Assembly: GCA_902618945.1 (NCBI GenBank)
Contig: CACNCK010000002.1
Span: forward strand, 62,001 to 126,000
Source of the DNA: an uncultured SAR86 cluster bacterium
GTDB lineage: Bacteria; Pseudomonadota; Gammaproteobacteria; Magnimaribacterales; Magnimaribacteraceae
Length of the DNA stretch: 64,000 bases
Direction of reading: 5' to 3'
A model generated the notes under the pieces. The model was not told the DNA's origin. It saw only the letters and a program-made list of their open reading frames with translations, and did not search any database. This document shows positions 32,695 to 41,973 of this stretch, piece after piece. Position 1 is the first letter of the stretch, and each line of letters begins with the position of its first letter. A program made the position numbers and the translations under genes.

Positions 32695-34917
32695 ATGCGA
32701 TACATATATTATCTGTTCGGAACTATCTTTATTATTTCCGGGATATACATAGCCGGAATATATCTAGATTTATATGGTGAATTAGAGGAGCCAGGTTTTT
32801 CAGTGAATTCTGAACTTCCTAAATCTTTAGTGGATAAAAAACAAATTTCTCAAAAACCATTTGGGAGACAGAAGCAAATCTTATTTGGAGATACCCATGT
32901 TCATACTACATATTCAACTGATGCTTTTCTTTGGAGCTTGCCAATACTTAACGGCGAAGGTCCTCATCCGATAGCTGATGCTTGTGATTTTGCACGGTTT
33001 TGCGCCAATCTAGACTTTTGGGTTTCTACGGATCATGCAGAGGCTTTAACACCGAGAAAGTGGAAATCCATAAAAGAAGCAGTAAGAAATTGTAACAGTC
33101 CCACAGATGCAAAAGATCCTGATTTAGTTACTTTTCTTGGATACGAGTGGACCCAAGTTGGAAATACAGCTGATACACATTATGGTCATAAAAATGTGAT
33201 GTTTCTAGACATTGAAGAGGGTAAAGTTCCAGAGCGTGCAATTGGAGCAGGTGGATTAGCGACTAATGGAATGAGAGCCGGTATACCTGGGCAATCAAGA
33301 CAGTTGAGACCTGCTGCACTACTTGATTTTGAAAATAGACATCGGTATTTTAATTTTATAGCTTTTGCAGATGAATTAGCTGAAGCGCAAATGTGCGAAG
33401 AGGGCATACCTTCAAGTGAATTAAGCGACGATTGTTATGAATATGCTGATACTCCGAAAGATTTATTTGAAAAGCTTAGAGATTTAAATTTCCCAACGAT
33501 TGTAATACCGCATGGGAATACGTGGGGTTTTTACACTCCCCCTAATTCAACTTTAGACAAGCAACTAGAAGCAGACTTTAATGATGATAATTTGCAAATT
33601 CTGTTTGAGGTTATGTCGGGTCATGGAAATTCTGAAGAGTATAGGTCATGGAGATCATTAAATGTTGATCAAAATGGAAATTTAATTTGCCCTAAGCCTA
33701 CTAAAGAATATTTACCAAGTTGTTGGAGAGCTGGAGAAATTATTGAAGAAAGATGTCTTAATAACGGATTTTCAGATAGTGAATGTTCTTTAAGAGCTGA
33801 AGAGGCTAGAGATAATTACGCTGCAATGGGTGTTGCAGGACATTTAACTGTGCCCGGTGTAACAATAGAAGATTGGCTAGATTCTGGACAATGCAGAGAT
33901 TGTTATCTACCTTCTTTTAATTATAGGCCTGCGGGGTCAGCTCAATATGGGCTTGCAATCTCTAATTTTGATGAAGAAAGTCCCAAAAGATTTAACTTTG
34001 GATTTATTGCATCGAGTGATAATCATAGAGCTAGACCAGGCACAGGATACAAAGAAATTGATAGATTTGTCACAACTGAAGCCAATGGACCAAGTCATGA
34101 CTATGTGGGCGAAGTTCTTTACCCTGTTGAAGAAATTAAAGACAGATCAAATGATTTAAGAAATCAGCCATTACTTGGATTGAGAGCTGGATTTGGAGCT
34201 TTCGAAGCAGAGCGAGAAGCTTCCTTTTTTACAACAGGAGGATTAGCTGCTGTTCATGCCTCTGGTAGAGATCGGCAATCTATATGGCAAAGTCTAACCA
34301 GTAAAGAAACTTACGGGACTACAGGGGATAGGATTCTTCTTTGGTTTGATTTAGTGAGTCAAGATTCTCTAATTCCAATGGGAAGCACTGTCAATCAAAC
34401 AGACAACCCTACATTCAGAGTTAAGGCAGTTGGTGCATTTGAGCAGAAGCCAGGATGTCCCGATTATTCTTCCACTGATATAACTAAGGAGGAAATAGAG
34501 AGAATTTGCAAAAATGAATGCTATAACCCTTCAGATACAAGAAAAATTATCTCCAGAATTGAAATAGTTAAGATTACACCCCAGATTGCTAAGTCCGAAC
34601 GTATCGAAGGCCTTATTGATGATGCTTGGAAAACTTTTGAATGCAAACCAAGTCAGCAAGGATGTGAGATTGAGTTTATAGACGAAGAGTTTGAAGATAA
34701 TTCAAGGGATACAATTTATTACGTTAGAGCAATCCAAGAACCTTCACCTGTAGTGAATGGTGGCAATCTTCGTTGTACTTTCAATGATAAAGGAGAATGT
34801 ATTAAGGTAAACATCTGTTATGGTGATTCAAGAACTGACAAGGAAGATGACTGTTTGACTCTTTCAGAGGAAAGAGCTTGGTCTTCTCCTATTTATATAA
34901 ATTTTACTGAAGCTTAA
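32695..34917 (+). CDS. DUF3604 family protein, membrane-anchored PHP-like putative hydrolase
   Basis: 740 residues. A single N-terminal hydrophobic segment (YYLFGTIFIISGIYIAGIYL) acts as anchor or signal, leaving the body periplasmic. The DUF3604 core starts with ILFGDTHVHTTYSTDA (His68, His70), then WVSTDHAE, TIVIPHGN and ASSDNHRARPG. This arrangement of His and Asp residues matches metal ligands of PHP-like phosphoesterases. The biochemical role of DUF3604 is not established to my knowledge. It contains many Cys residues in its C-terminal third, consistent with an oxidising compartment. It is flanked by two GPH transporters, so a link to uptake or processing of a substituted sugar is plausible but unproven. 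Confidence 0.85.
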   Translation: MRYIYYLFGTIFIISGIYIAGIYLDLYGELEEPGFSVNSELPKSLVDKKQISQKPFGRQKQILFGDTHVHTTYSTDAFLWSLPILNGEGPHPIADACDFARFCANLDFWVSTDHAEALTPRKWKSIKEAVRNCNSPTDAKDPDLVTFLGYEWTQVGNTADTHYGHKNVMFLDIEEGKVPERAIGAGGLATNGMRAGIPGQSRQLRPAALLDFENRHRYFNFIAFADELAEAQMCEEGIPSSELSDDCYEYADTPKDLFEKLRDLNFPTIVIPHGNTWGFYTPPNSTLDKQLEADFNDDNLQILFEVMSGHGNSEEYRSWRSLNVDQNGNLICPKPTKEYLPSCWRAGEIIEERCLNNGFSDSECSLRAEEARDNYAAMGVAGHLTVPGVTIEDWLDSGQCRDCYLPSFNYRPAGSAQYGLAISNFDEESPKRFNFGFIASSDNHRARPGTGYKEIDRFVTTEANGPSHDYVGEVLYPVEEIKDRSNDLRNQPLLGLRAGFGAFEAEREASFFTTGGLAAVHASGRDRQSIWQSLTSKETYGTTGDRILLWFDLVSQDSLIPMGSTVNQTDNPTFRVKAVGAFEQKPGCPDYSSTDITKEEIERICKNECYNPSDTRKIISRIEIVKITPQIAKSERIEGLIDDAWKTFECKPSQQGCEIEFIDEEFEDNSRDTIYYVRAIQEPSPVVNGGNLRCTFNDKGECIKVNICYGDSRTDKEDDCLTLSEERAWSSPIYINFTEA

Positions 34918-34934
34918 GATAATACTCATAAATC

Positions 34935-36416
34935 ATGGAAAAGCAGCCACAGGAAACTCAGTTAGATTTTAAAACAAAGTTCTTTTATGGGTTTGGATCC
35001 ATATCATTTGGTATTAAAAACAACGGTTTTAGCTTTTTTGTTCTTTTTGTTTATAACTCTGTATTCGGTTTGCCTGGATGGATGACTGGACTTGCGCTGA
35101 ATATAATTCTAGTAATTGATGCAATCACAGATCCTTTAGTTGGTTATTATTCAGATAGAACCAGATCTAAGTGGGGTAGGCGACATCCGTATATGTACGC
35201 AGCTGCTATACCAGTCGCGATAACTTACTATTTCCTCTGGACACCTCCAGAATACTACTCCGATTGGCAACTATTTTTCTATTTTTTGATATGTGCAATC
35301 ATAATTAGAGTTTTTATAACATTTTATGAGGTCCCTTCAATATCACTAGGACCTGAGCTTACTAGCAATTATGTAGAAAGGACTTCCCTAATGTCTTATA
35401 GATATTTCTTTGGTTGGTTTGGAGGGTTAACCACTTACAATTTAGTTTGGTTTTGGTTTGGACCAAATAATGTAACTGATACGTATTCTGATGGTAGATT
35501 TAACCCTGATGCGTGGGCAGATTATGGTTTAGTCGCAGCTTTTCTTATTTTTGTCGGAATCCTAGTCACGAGTCTTGGTACCCATAAACATATTCCAAGG
35601 TTATTAGCTCCGCCCGAATCTAAAGCTGCACCTCTAGGAAAAGTTCTAAAAGAACTTAAAGAAACCTTACTGTCTAATAAGTCTTACATGTTTCTATTTT
35701 TTTCAGGTCTTCTTGCCGCTATGGCAGGCGGAATTGAAGCAGCATTTGCAATATATTTTGATTCTTTCTTTTGGGGTTTAAACACGAATGAGATGTTAAC
35801 AAGAGGGCTATGCCTTTACCTTGCTCCAATAATAGCCATTTTCATTGCTCCAATTCTTACAGATAGGTTTGGTAAAAAGAATACTGTTATGTCCATTTGG
35901 GCATTTCAGATAATATTTGCTGCTTTGCCTTTTGCACTCAGATACATTGATTTGGTTTATGGAACTTCTCTTTTCCCGGCTAATGGTAGTGCTTATCTAT
36001 TACCTGTGTTGTGCGTACACGTAGTTATAAATGTCTCCGCAGGTATCATAGTATTTGCTACTCTCGCCTCGATGCTTATGGACTTGGTTGAAGATATTCA
36101 GCTTAAAACAGGCAGAAGGGAGGAAGGAATACTCTTCTCGGCTAGAAGTTTTGCGGATAAAGCAGTTAGCGGTTTTGGTTTAACGTTTGCTGGAATAATT
36201 TTAACACTTATTTCTTTTCCTGACCCTGAAGCCCGACAGATGCTCGATAATGTCATTCCAGATCAAATACTCGCTAACCTAGCTTTATGGTATGTACCAA
36301 TTTGTATTATTGCTTTTGGAAGTGCCTTATCTCTAGTTTCAGGTTACACACTTACCCGAGATGATCATGAAGAAAATGCTGCAAACCCAGATACAAAGGT
36401 TTGGAAAGATAGTTAA
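34935..36416 (+). CDS. GPH (MelB-like) sugar:cation symporter, MFS (second copy)
   Basis: 493 residues, about twelve membrane segments. It shares the landmarks of the transporter at 30473: FFYGFGSISFGIKNN, IDAITDPLVGYYSDRTRSKWGRRHPYMY, FYEVPSISLGPELTSNY and KTGRREEGILFSARSF. Loop sequences differ, so the two probably handle different but related substrates or form a duplicated pair. It starts 17 bases after the DUF3604 stop, and its stop overlaps the ogt start (TAATG). It is an inner-membrane symporter of sugars, glycosides or related osmolytes. Confidence 0.88.
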   Translation: MEKQPQETQLDFKTKFFYGFGSISFGIKNNGFSFFVLFVYNSVFGLPGWMTGLALNIILVIDAITDPLVGYYSDRTRSKWGRRHPYMYAAAIPVAITYYFLWTPPEYYSDWQLFFYFLICAIIIRVFITFYEVPSISLGPELTSNYVERTSLMSYRYFFGWFGGLTTYNLVWFWFGPNNVTDTYSDGRFNPDAWADYGLVAAFLIFVGILVTSLGTHKHIPRLLAPPESKAAPLGKVLKELKETLLSNKSYMFLFFSGLLAAMAGGIEAAFAIYFDSFFWGLNTNEMLTRGLCLYLAPIIAIFIAPILTDRFGKKNTVMSIWAFQIIFAALPFALRYIDLVYGTSLFPANGSAYLLPVLCVHVVINVSAGIIVFATLASMLMDLVEDIQLKTGRREEGILFSARSFADKAVSGFGLTFAGIILTLISFPDPEARQMLDNVIPDQILANLALWYVPICIIAFGSALSLVSGYTLTRDDHEENAANPDTKVWKDS

Positions 36417-36874
36417 TGCTATACGTACACTTATACAACTCACCAGTTGGAGATATAAGCTTAATAAAGGACGAAATGGATTTAATAGGCTTATCTTTTT
36501 CAAATCAAATCCTAAATAATATTGATGCAAAAAATGATATAAATTTCTTCAAAATAATAATTGATCAGTTAAATGAGTATTTTTATGAAGGTAGAAAAAA
36601 TTTTACTATCCAATACAGATTGCCCTTTACTGGTTTTAGATCAGCAGTTTTTAAAGAGATGATTAAGATACCTTATGGAGAATGTGTTTCATATTCTTAT
36701 CTTGCAAAAAAAGTCGGTAATCCGAATGCTTATCGAGCAGTTGGTACTAGCTGTGGAAAGAATCCACTTCCAATAGTCGTGCCTTGTCATAGGGTTGTAT
36801 CAAAATCAGGACTAGGGGGCTTCACTGGGGGATTAGATGTTAAAAGATTTCTCTTAGAGCTTGAAAGCAATTAA
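36416..36874 (+). CDS. ogt: methylated-DNA--protein-cysteine methyltransferase
   Basis: 152 residues. The active-site motif is IVVPCHRVV with acceptor Cys124. IPYGECVSYSYLAKKVGNPNAYRAVG is the helix-turn-helix region with the base-flipping Tyr/Arg, and the C-terminus has LGGFTGGLDVKRFLLELE. The enzyme removes alkyl groups from O6-alkylguanine by suicidal transfer to the Cys. The length corresponds to the Ogt type without an Ada N-domain. The start overlaps the upstream transporter stop by one base, so it is expressed in the long plus-strand run. Confidence 0.97.
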   Translation: MLYVHLYNSPVGDISLIKDEMDLIGLSFSNQILNNIDAKNDINFFKIIIDQLNEYFYEGRKNFTIQYRLPFTGFRSAVFKEMIKIPYGECVSYSYLAKKVGNPNAYRAVGTSCGKNPLPIVVPCHRVVSKSGLGGFTGGLDVKRFLLELESN

Positions 36875-36883
36875 AATTCAATA

Positions 36884-37204
36884 ATGAGTGCAATTACATC
36901 TATAGAAGAAAAATTGAAAAAAGCTCTAGATCCTAATCATTTAGAGGTAATAGACGAAAGTTATCTTCATAATGTAGAACCAGGGAGAGAATCCCACGTA
37001 AGGATAGTGGCTATCTCTAATCTTTTTGAGGGACTCAATTTAGTTAAAAGACACCAGCTTATTTATGCCGAGATACAAGAAGAGATAGATGGACCGATAC
37101 ATGCCTTATCTATTCATACTTTTACCGAAAATGAATGGATAGAAAAAAATAAAAAAGCAGAGCCTTCTCCAAATTGTCTGGGCGGCAGTAAAAACGATAA
37201 CTAG
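36884..37204 (+). CDS. bolA: BolA family protein
   Basis: 106 residues. The BolA fold is recognisable from ESHVRIVAISNLFEGLNLVKRHQLIYAEIQEEI and PIHALSIHTFTENEW, including the conserved His in RHQ and in ALSIHT. BolA proteins pair with monothiol glutaredoxins in iron-sulfur cluster handling and affect morphology under stress. It lies between ogt and trhO with short spacers and is probably co-transcribed. Confidence 0.93.
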   Translation: MSAITSIEEKLKKALDPNHLEVIDESYLHNVEPGRESHVRIVAISNLFEGLNLVKRHQLIYAEIQEEIDGPIHALSIHTFTENEWIEKNKKAEPSPNCLGGSKNDN

Positions 37205-37213
37205 AAAATTAAA

Positions 37214-38137
37214 ATGGCAGATAATCATGTCGTTACCTTCTATTCAATAGAAAAAATAGGTGACCATAAAAAAGTTGGTAGGACTGTTGAACGACACTGT
37301 ATTAAAAACAATATAGTAGGAACTTTTTTTTCGACGCCGCAGGGTATCAACACTACTTTGTCTGGAAAGAAAAAGGCCTTAATCGAGCTTGTTTCCTTAT
37401 TGGAAAAGAAATTTAAATTAATAATACAAGATGAAACATGGTCTTCGTCTAATTCTTTGCCTTTTAAGAGATTAAAAATAAAGTGTAGAAATAGATTATT
37501 GCCATTAAAGGGTGATTTCGATCCAGTTAATGCAAGAGGTAAACATTTGAATTACCAGGACTGGAATAAATTAATTAAGGATCCCAATACAATTATTCTT
37601 GATGTCAGGAATAATTACGAAACGGAAATAGGCACCTTTAAGAACTCCATTATCCCCAAAATGAACAATCTAACTGAATTTCCCCATTTCGTTGATAAAG
37701 AGTTATCTGAAACAAAAAAGAAAAAGATAGCTATGTTTTGTACAGGAGGTATAAGGTGCGAAATAGCCTCCTCTTTCATGATGAACCAAGGTTTTGAAGA
37801 TGTCTATCAACTTGATGGTGGTATTTTAAGATATCTCAAAGATGTTCAAGAAGAAAACTTATGGGAAGGCGAATGTTTTGTTTTTGATGAAAGAGTAACT
37901 GTAGATAAGAATTTAAAACCAGGAAGTTTTCTTCAATGTTTTGGTTGCAGAAGACCTCTTTCAAAAACTGATCTTGAATCAAAATATTACAAAAAGGGCG
38001 TATCTTGTCATAAGTGTTACAACATCTCTTCTAAAAAAGATAAGGAAAGATTCTCTCAAAGACAATTACAGATTGATTTAGCGGAAGAAAGAGGGCATGT
38101 TCATATGGGTGCTAACGCAAAACAAAATAAGATATAA
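37214..38137 (+). CDS. trhO: tRNA uridine(34) hydroxylase (rhodanese-domain TrhO/YceA)
   Basis: 307 residues. The N-terminal acylphosphatase-like domain (VGTFFSTPQGINTTLSG) is followed by a rhodanese domain with LDVRNNYETEIGTF and the active loop MFCTGGIRCE. The C-terminal WEGECFVFDERVTV has Cys-x2-Cys pairs (CFGCRRPL, CHKCYN) that may bind metal. This is the TrhO order; TrhO makes 5-hydroxyuridine at tRNA position 34, a step toward mo5U/cmo5U wobble modifications. It is slightly shorter than E. coli TrhO (about 350). Its stop is followed after 2 bases by the MMPL exporter gene. Confidence 0.93.
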   Translation: MADNHVVTFYSIEKIGDHKKVGRTVERHCIKNNIVGTFFSTPQGINTTLSGKKKALIELVSLLEKKFKLIIQDETWSSSNSLPFKRLKIKCRNRLLPLKGDFDPVNARGKHLNYQDWNKLIKDPNTIILDVRNNYETEIGTFKNSIIPKMNNLTEFPHFVDKELSETKKKKIAMFCTGGIRCEIASSFMMNQGFEDVYQLDGGILRYLKDVQEENLWEGECFVFDERVTVDKNLKPGSFLQCFGCRRPLSKTDLESKYYKKGVSCHKCYNISSKKDKERFSQRQLQIDLAEERGHVHMGANAKQNKI

Positions 38138-38139
38138 AA

Positions 38140-40617
38140 ATGTCTAAAGTCTTTTCTAAATTCGTTACATCTTACCCAAAGATGCTTCTTCTTTCTTTTC
38201 TTATCGTTTTAACTTTCTCTATATCAAATCTTAGTAACTTTAAGTTAGATGCCTCATCTGACTCTCTTGTATTGGAGAGTGATGATGATCTCAAATATTA
38301 TAGAGAAGTAAATTCTGATTATTCTTCATCTGACTTTTTAATAATAATCTTTAAACCAAAAGAAGACCTATTTTCTGATGTGACCATTTCTCAAGTGAGA
38401 GAAATGGTAGATATTTTTGAACAAATCGAAGGAGTTGATTCTGTTCTTAGTTATTTAGATGCGCCATTACTTTTTAGTCCTAAAATGAGTATGAGCGAAC
38501 TAGCTGATAATCTTCGGACTATTGAAGACGAAGGCACTGATAAAAACTTAGCAAGGCTAGAATTCAAAAATAGCCCTTTATATACAGAACTACTGACGGA
38601 TAAAGATGTAACTTATACCGCAATGCAATTATTGCTAGAAAGTAATGATTCTTACGAAGCAGCTATTAATCAACGTTATCAAATTCTTGACCTTATAAAT
38701 TCTGAACAATATTCCCCTGCTATTCATGATTTACAACTACAAAATATAAATGAGGAAATAAAATCACTCAATTCACAAGCATCTATAGATAGAGATGCGC
38801 TAATTGAATCGACAAGAAAAGTCATAGAAAGTTTTAGAGACAACGGTGATATATACCTTGGCGGCACAGCGATGATTGCTTCGGACATGATTAGTTTTAT
38901 AAAAAGCGATCTTCAATATTTCGCTCTTGGTGTGCTGATTATGTTTGTAATAACTTTAAGTCTCATTTTTAAAAAATTACGTTGGGTTGCAATGCCCTTG
39001 ATTTCGAGCGCTTTAATTGCTCTTTTCGTTATAGGGTTTTTGGGCTGGATGGACTGGAGGGTTACTGTAGTTTCTTCAAATTTCATCTCACTTTTATTAA
39101 TAATATCAATCTCTTTAACAATACACTTAATTGTTAGATATCAAGAGTTGTATGAGATTAATCCTTCACTCGAAAAAAAGGATTTAGTAGCTTTAACATT
39201 AGAGCAAATGTTGAAACCTTGCTTTTATACTGCTCTAACTACAATCATTGCTTTTGCCTCTTTGGGAGTGAGTGAAATTAAACCCGTTATGGACTTTGGT
39301 AAGATGATGGTTGCAGGAATATTTTTTGCTTTTATTTTTTCTTTTTTTCTTTTTCCAATATTCAGTCTACTTTTTACCTCTAGTCTTGACCAAGAATCGA
39401 AAGATTTTAGTAAGGGGGTAACCGTAGGTTTTTCTAAGTTAACTGAAAAATTAGGGAGTTACGTTAGTCTTATTGGCATTATTTTATTTTGTATATCTAT
39501 ATACGGTATCAACCAACTTACAGTTGAGAATAGATTTATAGACTATTTCAAGCCATCTACAGAAATCTATAAAGGTATGGACTTACTTGATAATAAGCTT
39601 GGAGGTACAGCACCTTTAGATATTGTTATCAATGCACCCAAAAATTGGGTAACTGATGTAGAAGAAGAATCTTTCGATGATGACTTTGGTTTTGAAGATG
39701 AGGAATCAACTATTAATGGTTACTGGTGGAATACTATTTCTTTAGAAAAGCTTGAGCAGATTCACGACTACTTAGATTCTTTACCAGAGATAGGAAAAGT
39801 TCTTTCTGTTGCTAGTGGTATAAAAGTAGCTACTGAATTGAAAGATGGTGAGCCTTTGTCGGAGCTAGATTTAGCTCTTGTTAAAAATATGCTTCCAGAA
39901 GATATTAAAGAGAATTTATTGAGTTCTTATATTAGCAACGACGAAAATCAAGTTAGGATATCAGCCAGAGTTATTGAGTCTGCCGAGGGTCTCAATCGAA
40001 ATGAACTCTTGTATGAAATTTCTGAGACTTTAAAAACAGATTATAATTTGGAAGAAGAACAATTTAGGCTGACTGGCTTAGCAGTGCTTTACAACAATAT
40101 GTTACAAAGCTTATTTGATTCCCAGATCGGTACTATTATTATTGTCTTTAGCATTATTTTTTTAATGTTTTTAATCCTTTTTCGTTCTTTGTATTTATCC
40201 ATTATTGGGATTATTCCTAATCTATTGGCAGCAGGAGTTGTATTAGGAACTATGGGTATTTTTTCAATACCCCTAGACATTATGACCATTACTGTTGCTG
40301 CTATCAGTGTTGGTATGGCAGTAGATAATACGATCCACTATATTCATAGATTTAAAAAAGAATTTAAAGTTTCAGGAATCTATATTCAAGCTATGAAAGA
40401 TAGTCATAGAACCATAGGAAGGGCAATGTTTTATACTTCATTAACTATCATTCTTGGATTTTTAGTATTTTCAACTTCTAATTTCAATCCAAGTGTCTAC
40501 TTTGGGTTCTTTGTATCATTAGCGATGGTTATGGCATTATTAGGAGCACTAACGTTATTACCCCAATTGATTCTTTATTTTAAGCCATTGGGAAAAGAAA
40601 AATTAATAGGAGACTAG
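38140..40617 (+). CDS. RND/MMPL-type exporter, lipid or hydrophobe transporter
   Basis: 825 residues with the RND repeat topology: helix near the N-terminus (PKMLLLSFLIVLTFSI), a periplasmic loop of about 200 residues, five helices, a second helix-loop, then five more. Membrane block two has GMAVDNTIHYIHRFKKE, the MMPL/patched-type motif with acidic residues used for proton relay. Two halves of about 400 residues are visible. Related single-gene exporters move lipids, hopanoids or fatty-acid derivatives. The next gene, an AMACR-type racemase starting 2 bases later, suggests a lipid context. There is no membrane-fusion partner nearby. Substrate unknown. Confidence 0.87.
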   Translation: MSKVFSKFVTSYPKMLLLSFLIVLTFSISNLSNFKLDASSDSLVLESDDDLKYYREVNSDYSSSDFLIIIFKPKEDLFSDVTISQVREMVDIFEQIEGVDSVLSYLDAPLLFSPKMSMSELADNLRTIEDEGTDKNLARLEFKNSPLYTELLTDKDVTYTAMQLLLESNDSYEAAINQRYQILDLINSEQYSPAIHDLQLQNINEEIKSLNSQASIDRDALIESTRKVIESFRDNGDIYLGGTAMIASDMISFIKSDLQYFALGVLIMFVITLSLIFKKLRWVAMPLISSALIALFVIGFLGWMDWRVTVVSSNFISLLLIISISLTIHLIVRYQELYEINPSLEKKDLVALTLEQMLKPCFYTALTTIIAFASLGVSEIKPVMDFGKMMVAGIFFAFIFSFFLFPIFSLLFTSSLDQESKDFSKGVTVGFSKLTEKLGSYVSLIGIILFCISIYGINQLTVENRFIDYFKPSTEIYKGMDLLDNKLGGTAPLDIVINAPKNWVTDVEEESFDDDFGFEDEESTINGYWWNTISLEKLEQIHDYLDSLPEIGKVLSVASGIKVATELKDGEPLSELDLALVKNMLPEDIKENLLSSYISNDENQVRISARVIESAEGLNRNELLYEISETLKTDYNLEEEQFRLTGLAVLYNNMLQSLFDSQIGTIIIVFSIIFLMFLILFRSLYLSIIGIIPNLLAAGVVLGTMGIFSIPLDIMTITVAAISVGMAVDNTIHYIHRFKKEFKVSGIYIQAMKDSHRTIGRAMFYTSLTIILGFLVFSTSNFNPSVYFGFFVSLAMVMALLGALTLLPQLILYFKPLGKEKLIGD

Positions 40618-40618
40618 T

Positions 40619-41749
40619 ATGGGACCACTTAAGGGATTCAAGATAATTGAAATGGCTGGAATAGGTCCAGGGCCATTCTGTGGAATGATTTTGGCTGATC
40701 TCGGAGCAGAGATAATAAGAGTTGATAGAGCTTCGGCTGCAGGGACAGGTTCAAGAGAAGAGCCAGCTAACCGTGGTAAGAAATCAATCGCTGTAGACTT
40801 AAAGAGCGAAGATGGAGTAGAGGTAGTATTAAAATTAATAGAAAGTGCTGATGCTATTTTTGAAGGTTTCAGACCTGGTGTAATGGAAAGATTAGGACTA
40901 GGACCTGATGTATGCCAAAAAAGGAATGAGAAACTAGTTTTTGGAAGAATGACTGGATGGGGTCAAACTGGTCCATTAGCAAATGCAGCTGGACATGATA
41001 TTAACTATATTGCTTTATCAGGAGCTTTAGCTGCAATGGGAAGAGATGATTCTCCACCTGTTCCACCTTTAAATCTCATTGGAGATTTTGGAGGCGGTGG
41101 CATGTTATTGGCATTAGGTATTGTTGCTGCTCTCTTAGAGACTCAGAATTCTGGTAAAGGCCAGGTCATTGATGCAGCCATGACTGATGGATCTTCTCTA
41201 CTAATGACAATGATGTATTCAATGCATCAATCAGGGTTTTGGAACTTGGAACGCCAAACTAATCTTTTAGATGGAGCAGCACATTTTTATGATACTTACG
41301 AGTGCAAGGATGGAAAATATGTATCAATTGGGTCGATTGAACCTCAATTTTATGCCTTACTTTGTGAAAAGGCTGAGTTGTCAATTGATGACTTTGGAGA
41401 TCAAATGAAACGAGATACTTGGCAAAATAAAAAACAACTGATTAAGGACGTCTTTTTAACAAAAACAAGAGAAGAATGGTGTGATCTTATGGAGGGGAGT
41501 GATGTATGTTTTGCACCTGTATTGGATATGAGTGAAGCACCTATGCACCCGCATAATATCGCTCGACAAACGTTTATTGAAATTGAGGGTGTAACCCAAC
41601 CCGCACCTGCACCAAGATTCGATAGAACTCAAAATGAAATTACACTACCTCCTGCCATTGCAGGTGAACATTCAAAGGAAATACTAGAATCAATAGGTAT
41701 TGATAGTAATGAATATGATAGATTAATTTCTTCGGGTTCTGTAGTTTGA
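40619..41749 (+). CDS. alpha-methylacyl-CoA racemase (CaiB/BaiF family III)
   Basis: 376 residues. It begins GPLKGFKIIEMAGIGPGPFCGMILADLGAEIIRVDR. Residues diagnostic of racemases rather than transferases are the His in GHDINYIALSG and the Asp in NLIGDFGGGGM, corresponding to the His126/Asp156 pair of Mycobacterium MCR (from memory). It epimerises (2R)- and (2S)-methylacyl-CoA, enabling beta-oxidation of branched chains such as phytanate or sterol side chains. It follows the MMPL exporter directly, and its stop overlaps the next start (TTGA). Confidence 0.92.
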   Translation: MGPLKGFKIIEMAGIGPGPFCGMILADLGAEIIRVDRASAAGTGSREEPANRGKKSIAVDLKSEDGVEVVLKLIESADAIFEGFRPGVMERLGLGPDVCQKRNEKLVFGRMTGWGQTGPLANAAGHDINYIALSGALAAMGRDDSPPVPPLNLIGDFGGGGMLLALGIVAALLETQNSGKGQVIDAAMTDGSSLLMTMMYSMHQSGFWNLERQTNLLDGAAHFYDTYECKDGKYVSIGSIEPQFYALLCEKAELSIDDFGDQMKRDTWQNKKQLIKDVFLTKTREEWCDLMEGSDVCFAPVLDMSEAPMHPHNIARQTFIEIEGVTQPAPAPRFDRTQNEITLPPAIAGEHSKEILESIGIDSNEYDRLISSGSVV

Positions 41750-41973
41750 GAGAGCTCATCCTAATCTCCGGAGAGGACTGTAATTTATGCAGAGAAGCTC
41801 AACTATTACTTTCTCAGATAAATCTGAAAGACTGCATAATAACTACTGTAGATATATATTCAAAGAGAACATATGTTGATAAATATTGGGATAAAATTCC
41901 AGTCATTCTCTATGGTGAACAAGAGTTACTTTGGCCATTTGATAAAGAGAAAGTAATTAAACTTTTAGACTGA
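41746..41973 (+). CDS. glutaredoxin-like protein (DUF836 type)
   Basis: 75 residues from a TTG start that overlaps the racemase stop (TTGA). There is no better ATG upstream, so translational coupling is likely. The thioredoxin-fold motif is SGEDCNLCREAQ (CNLC), followed by VDIYSK and the cis-Pro region KIPVILYGEQ. This short glutaredoxin-like family (COG0695/DUF836) is probably a thiol-disulfide or glutathione-linked redox protein. It converges with tatD, overlapping its 3' end by 9 bases. Confidence 0.82.
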   Translation: MRELILISGEDCNLCREAQLLLSQINLKDCIITTVDIYSKRTYVDKYWDKIPVILYGEQELLWPFDKEKVIKLLD

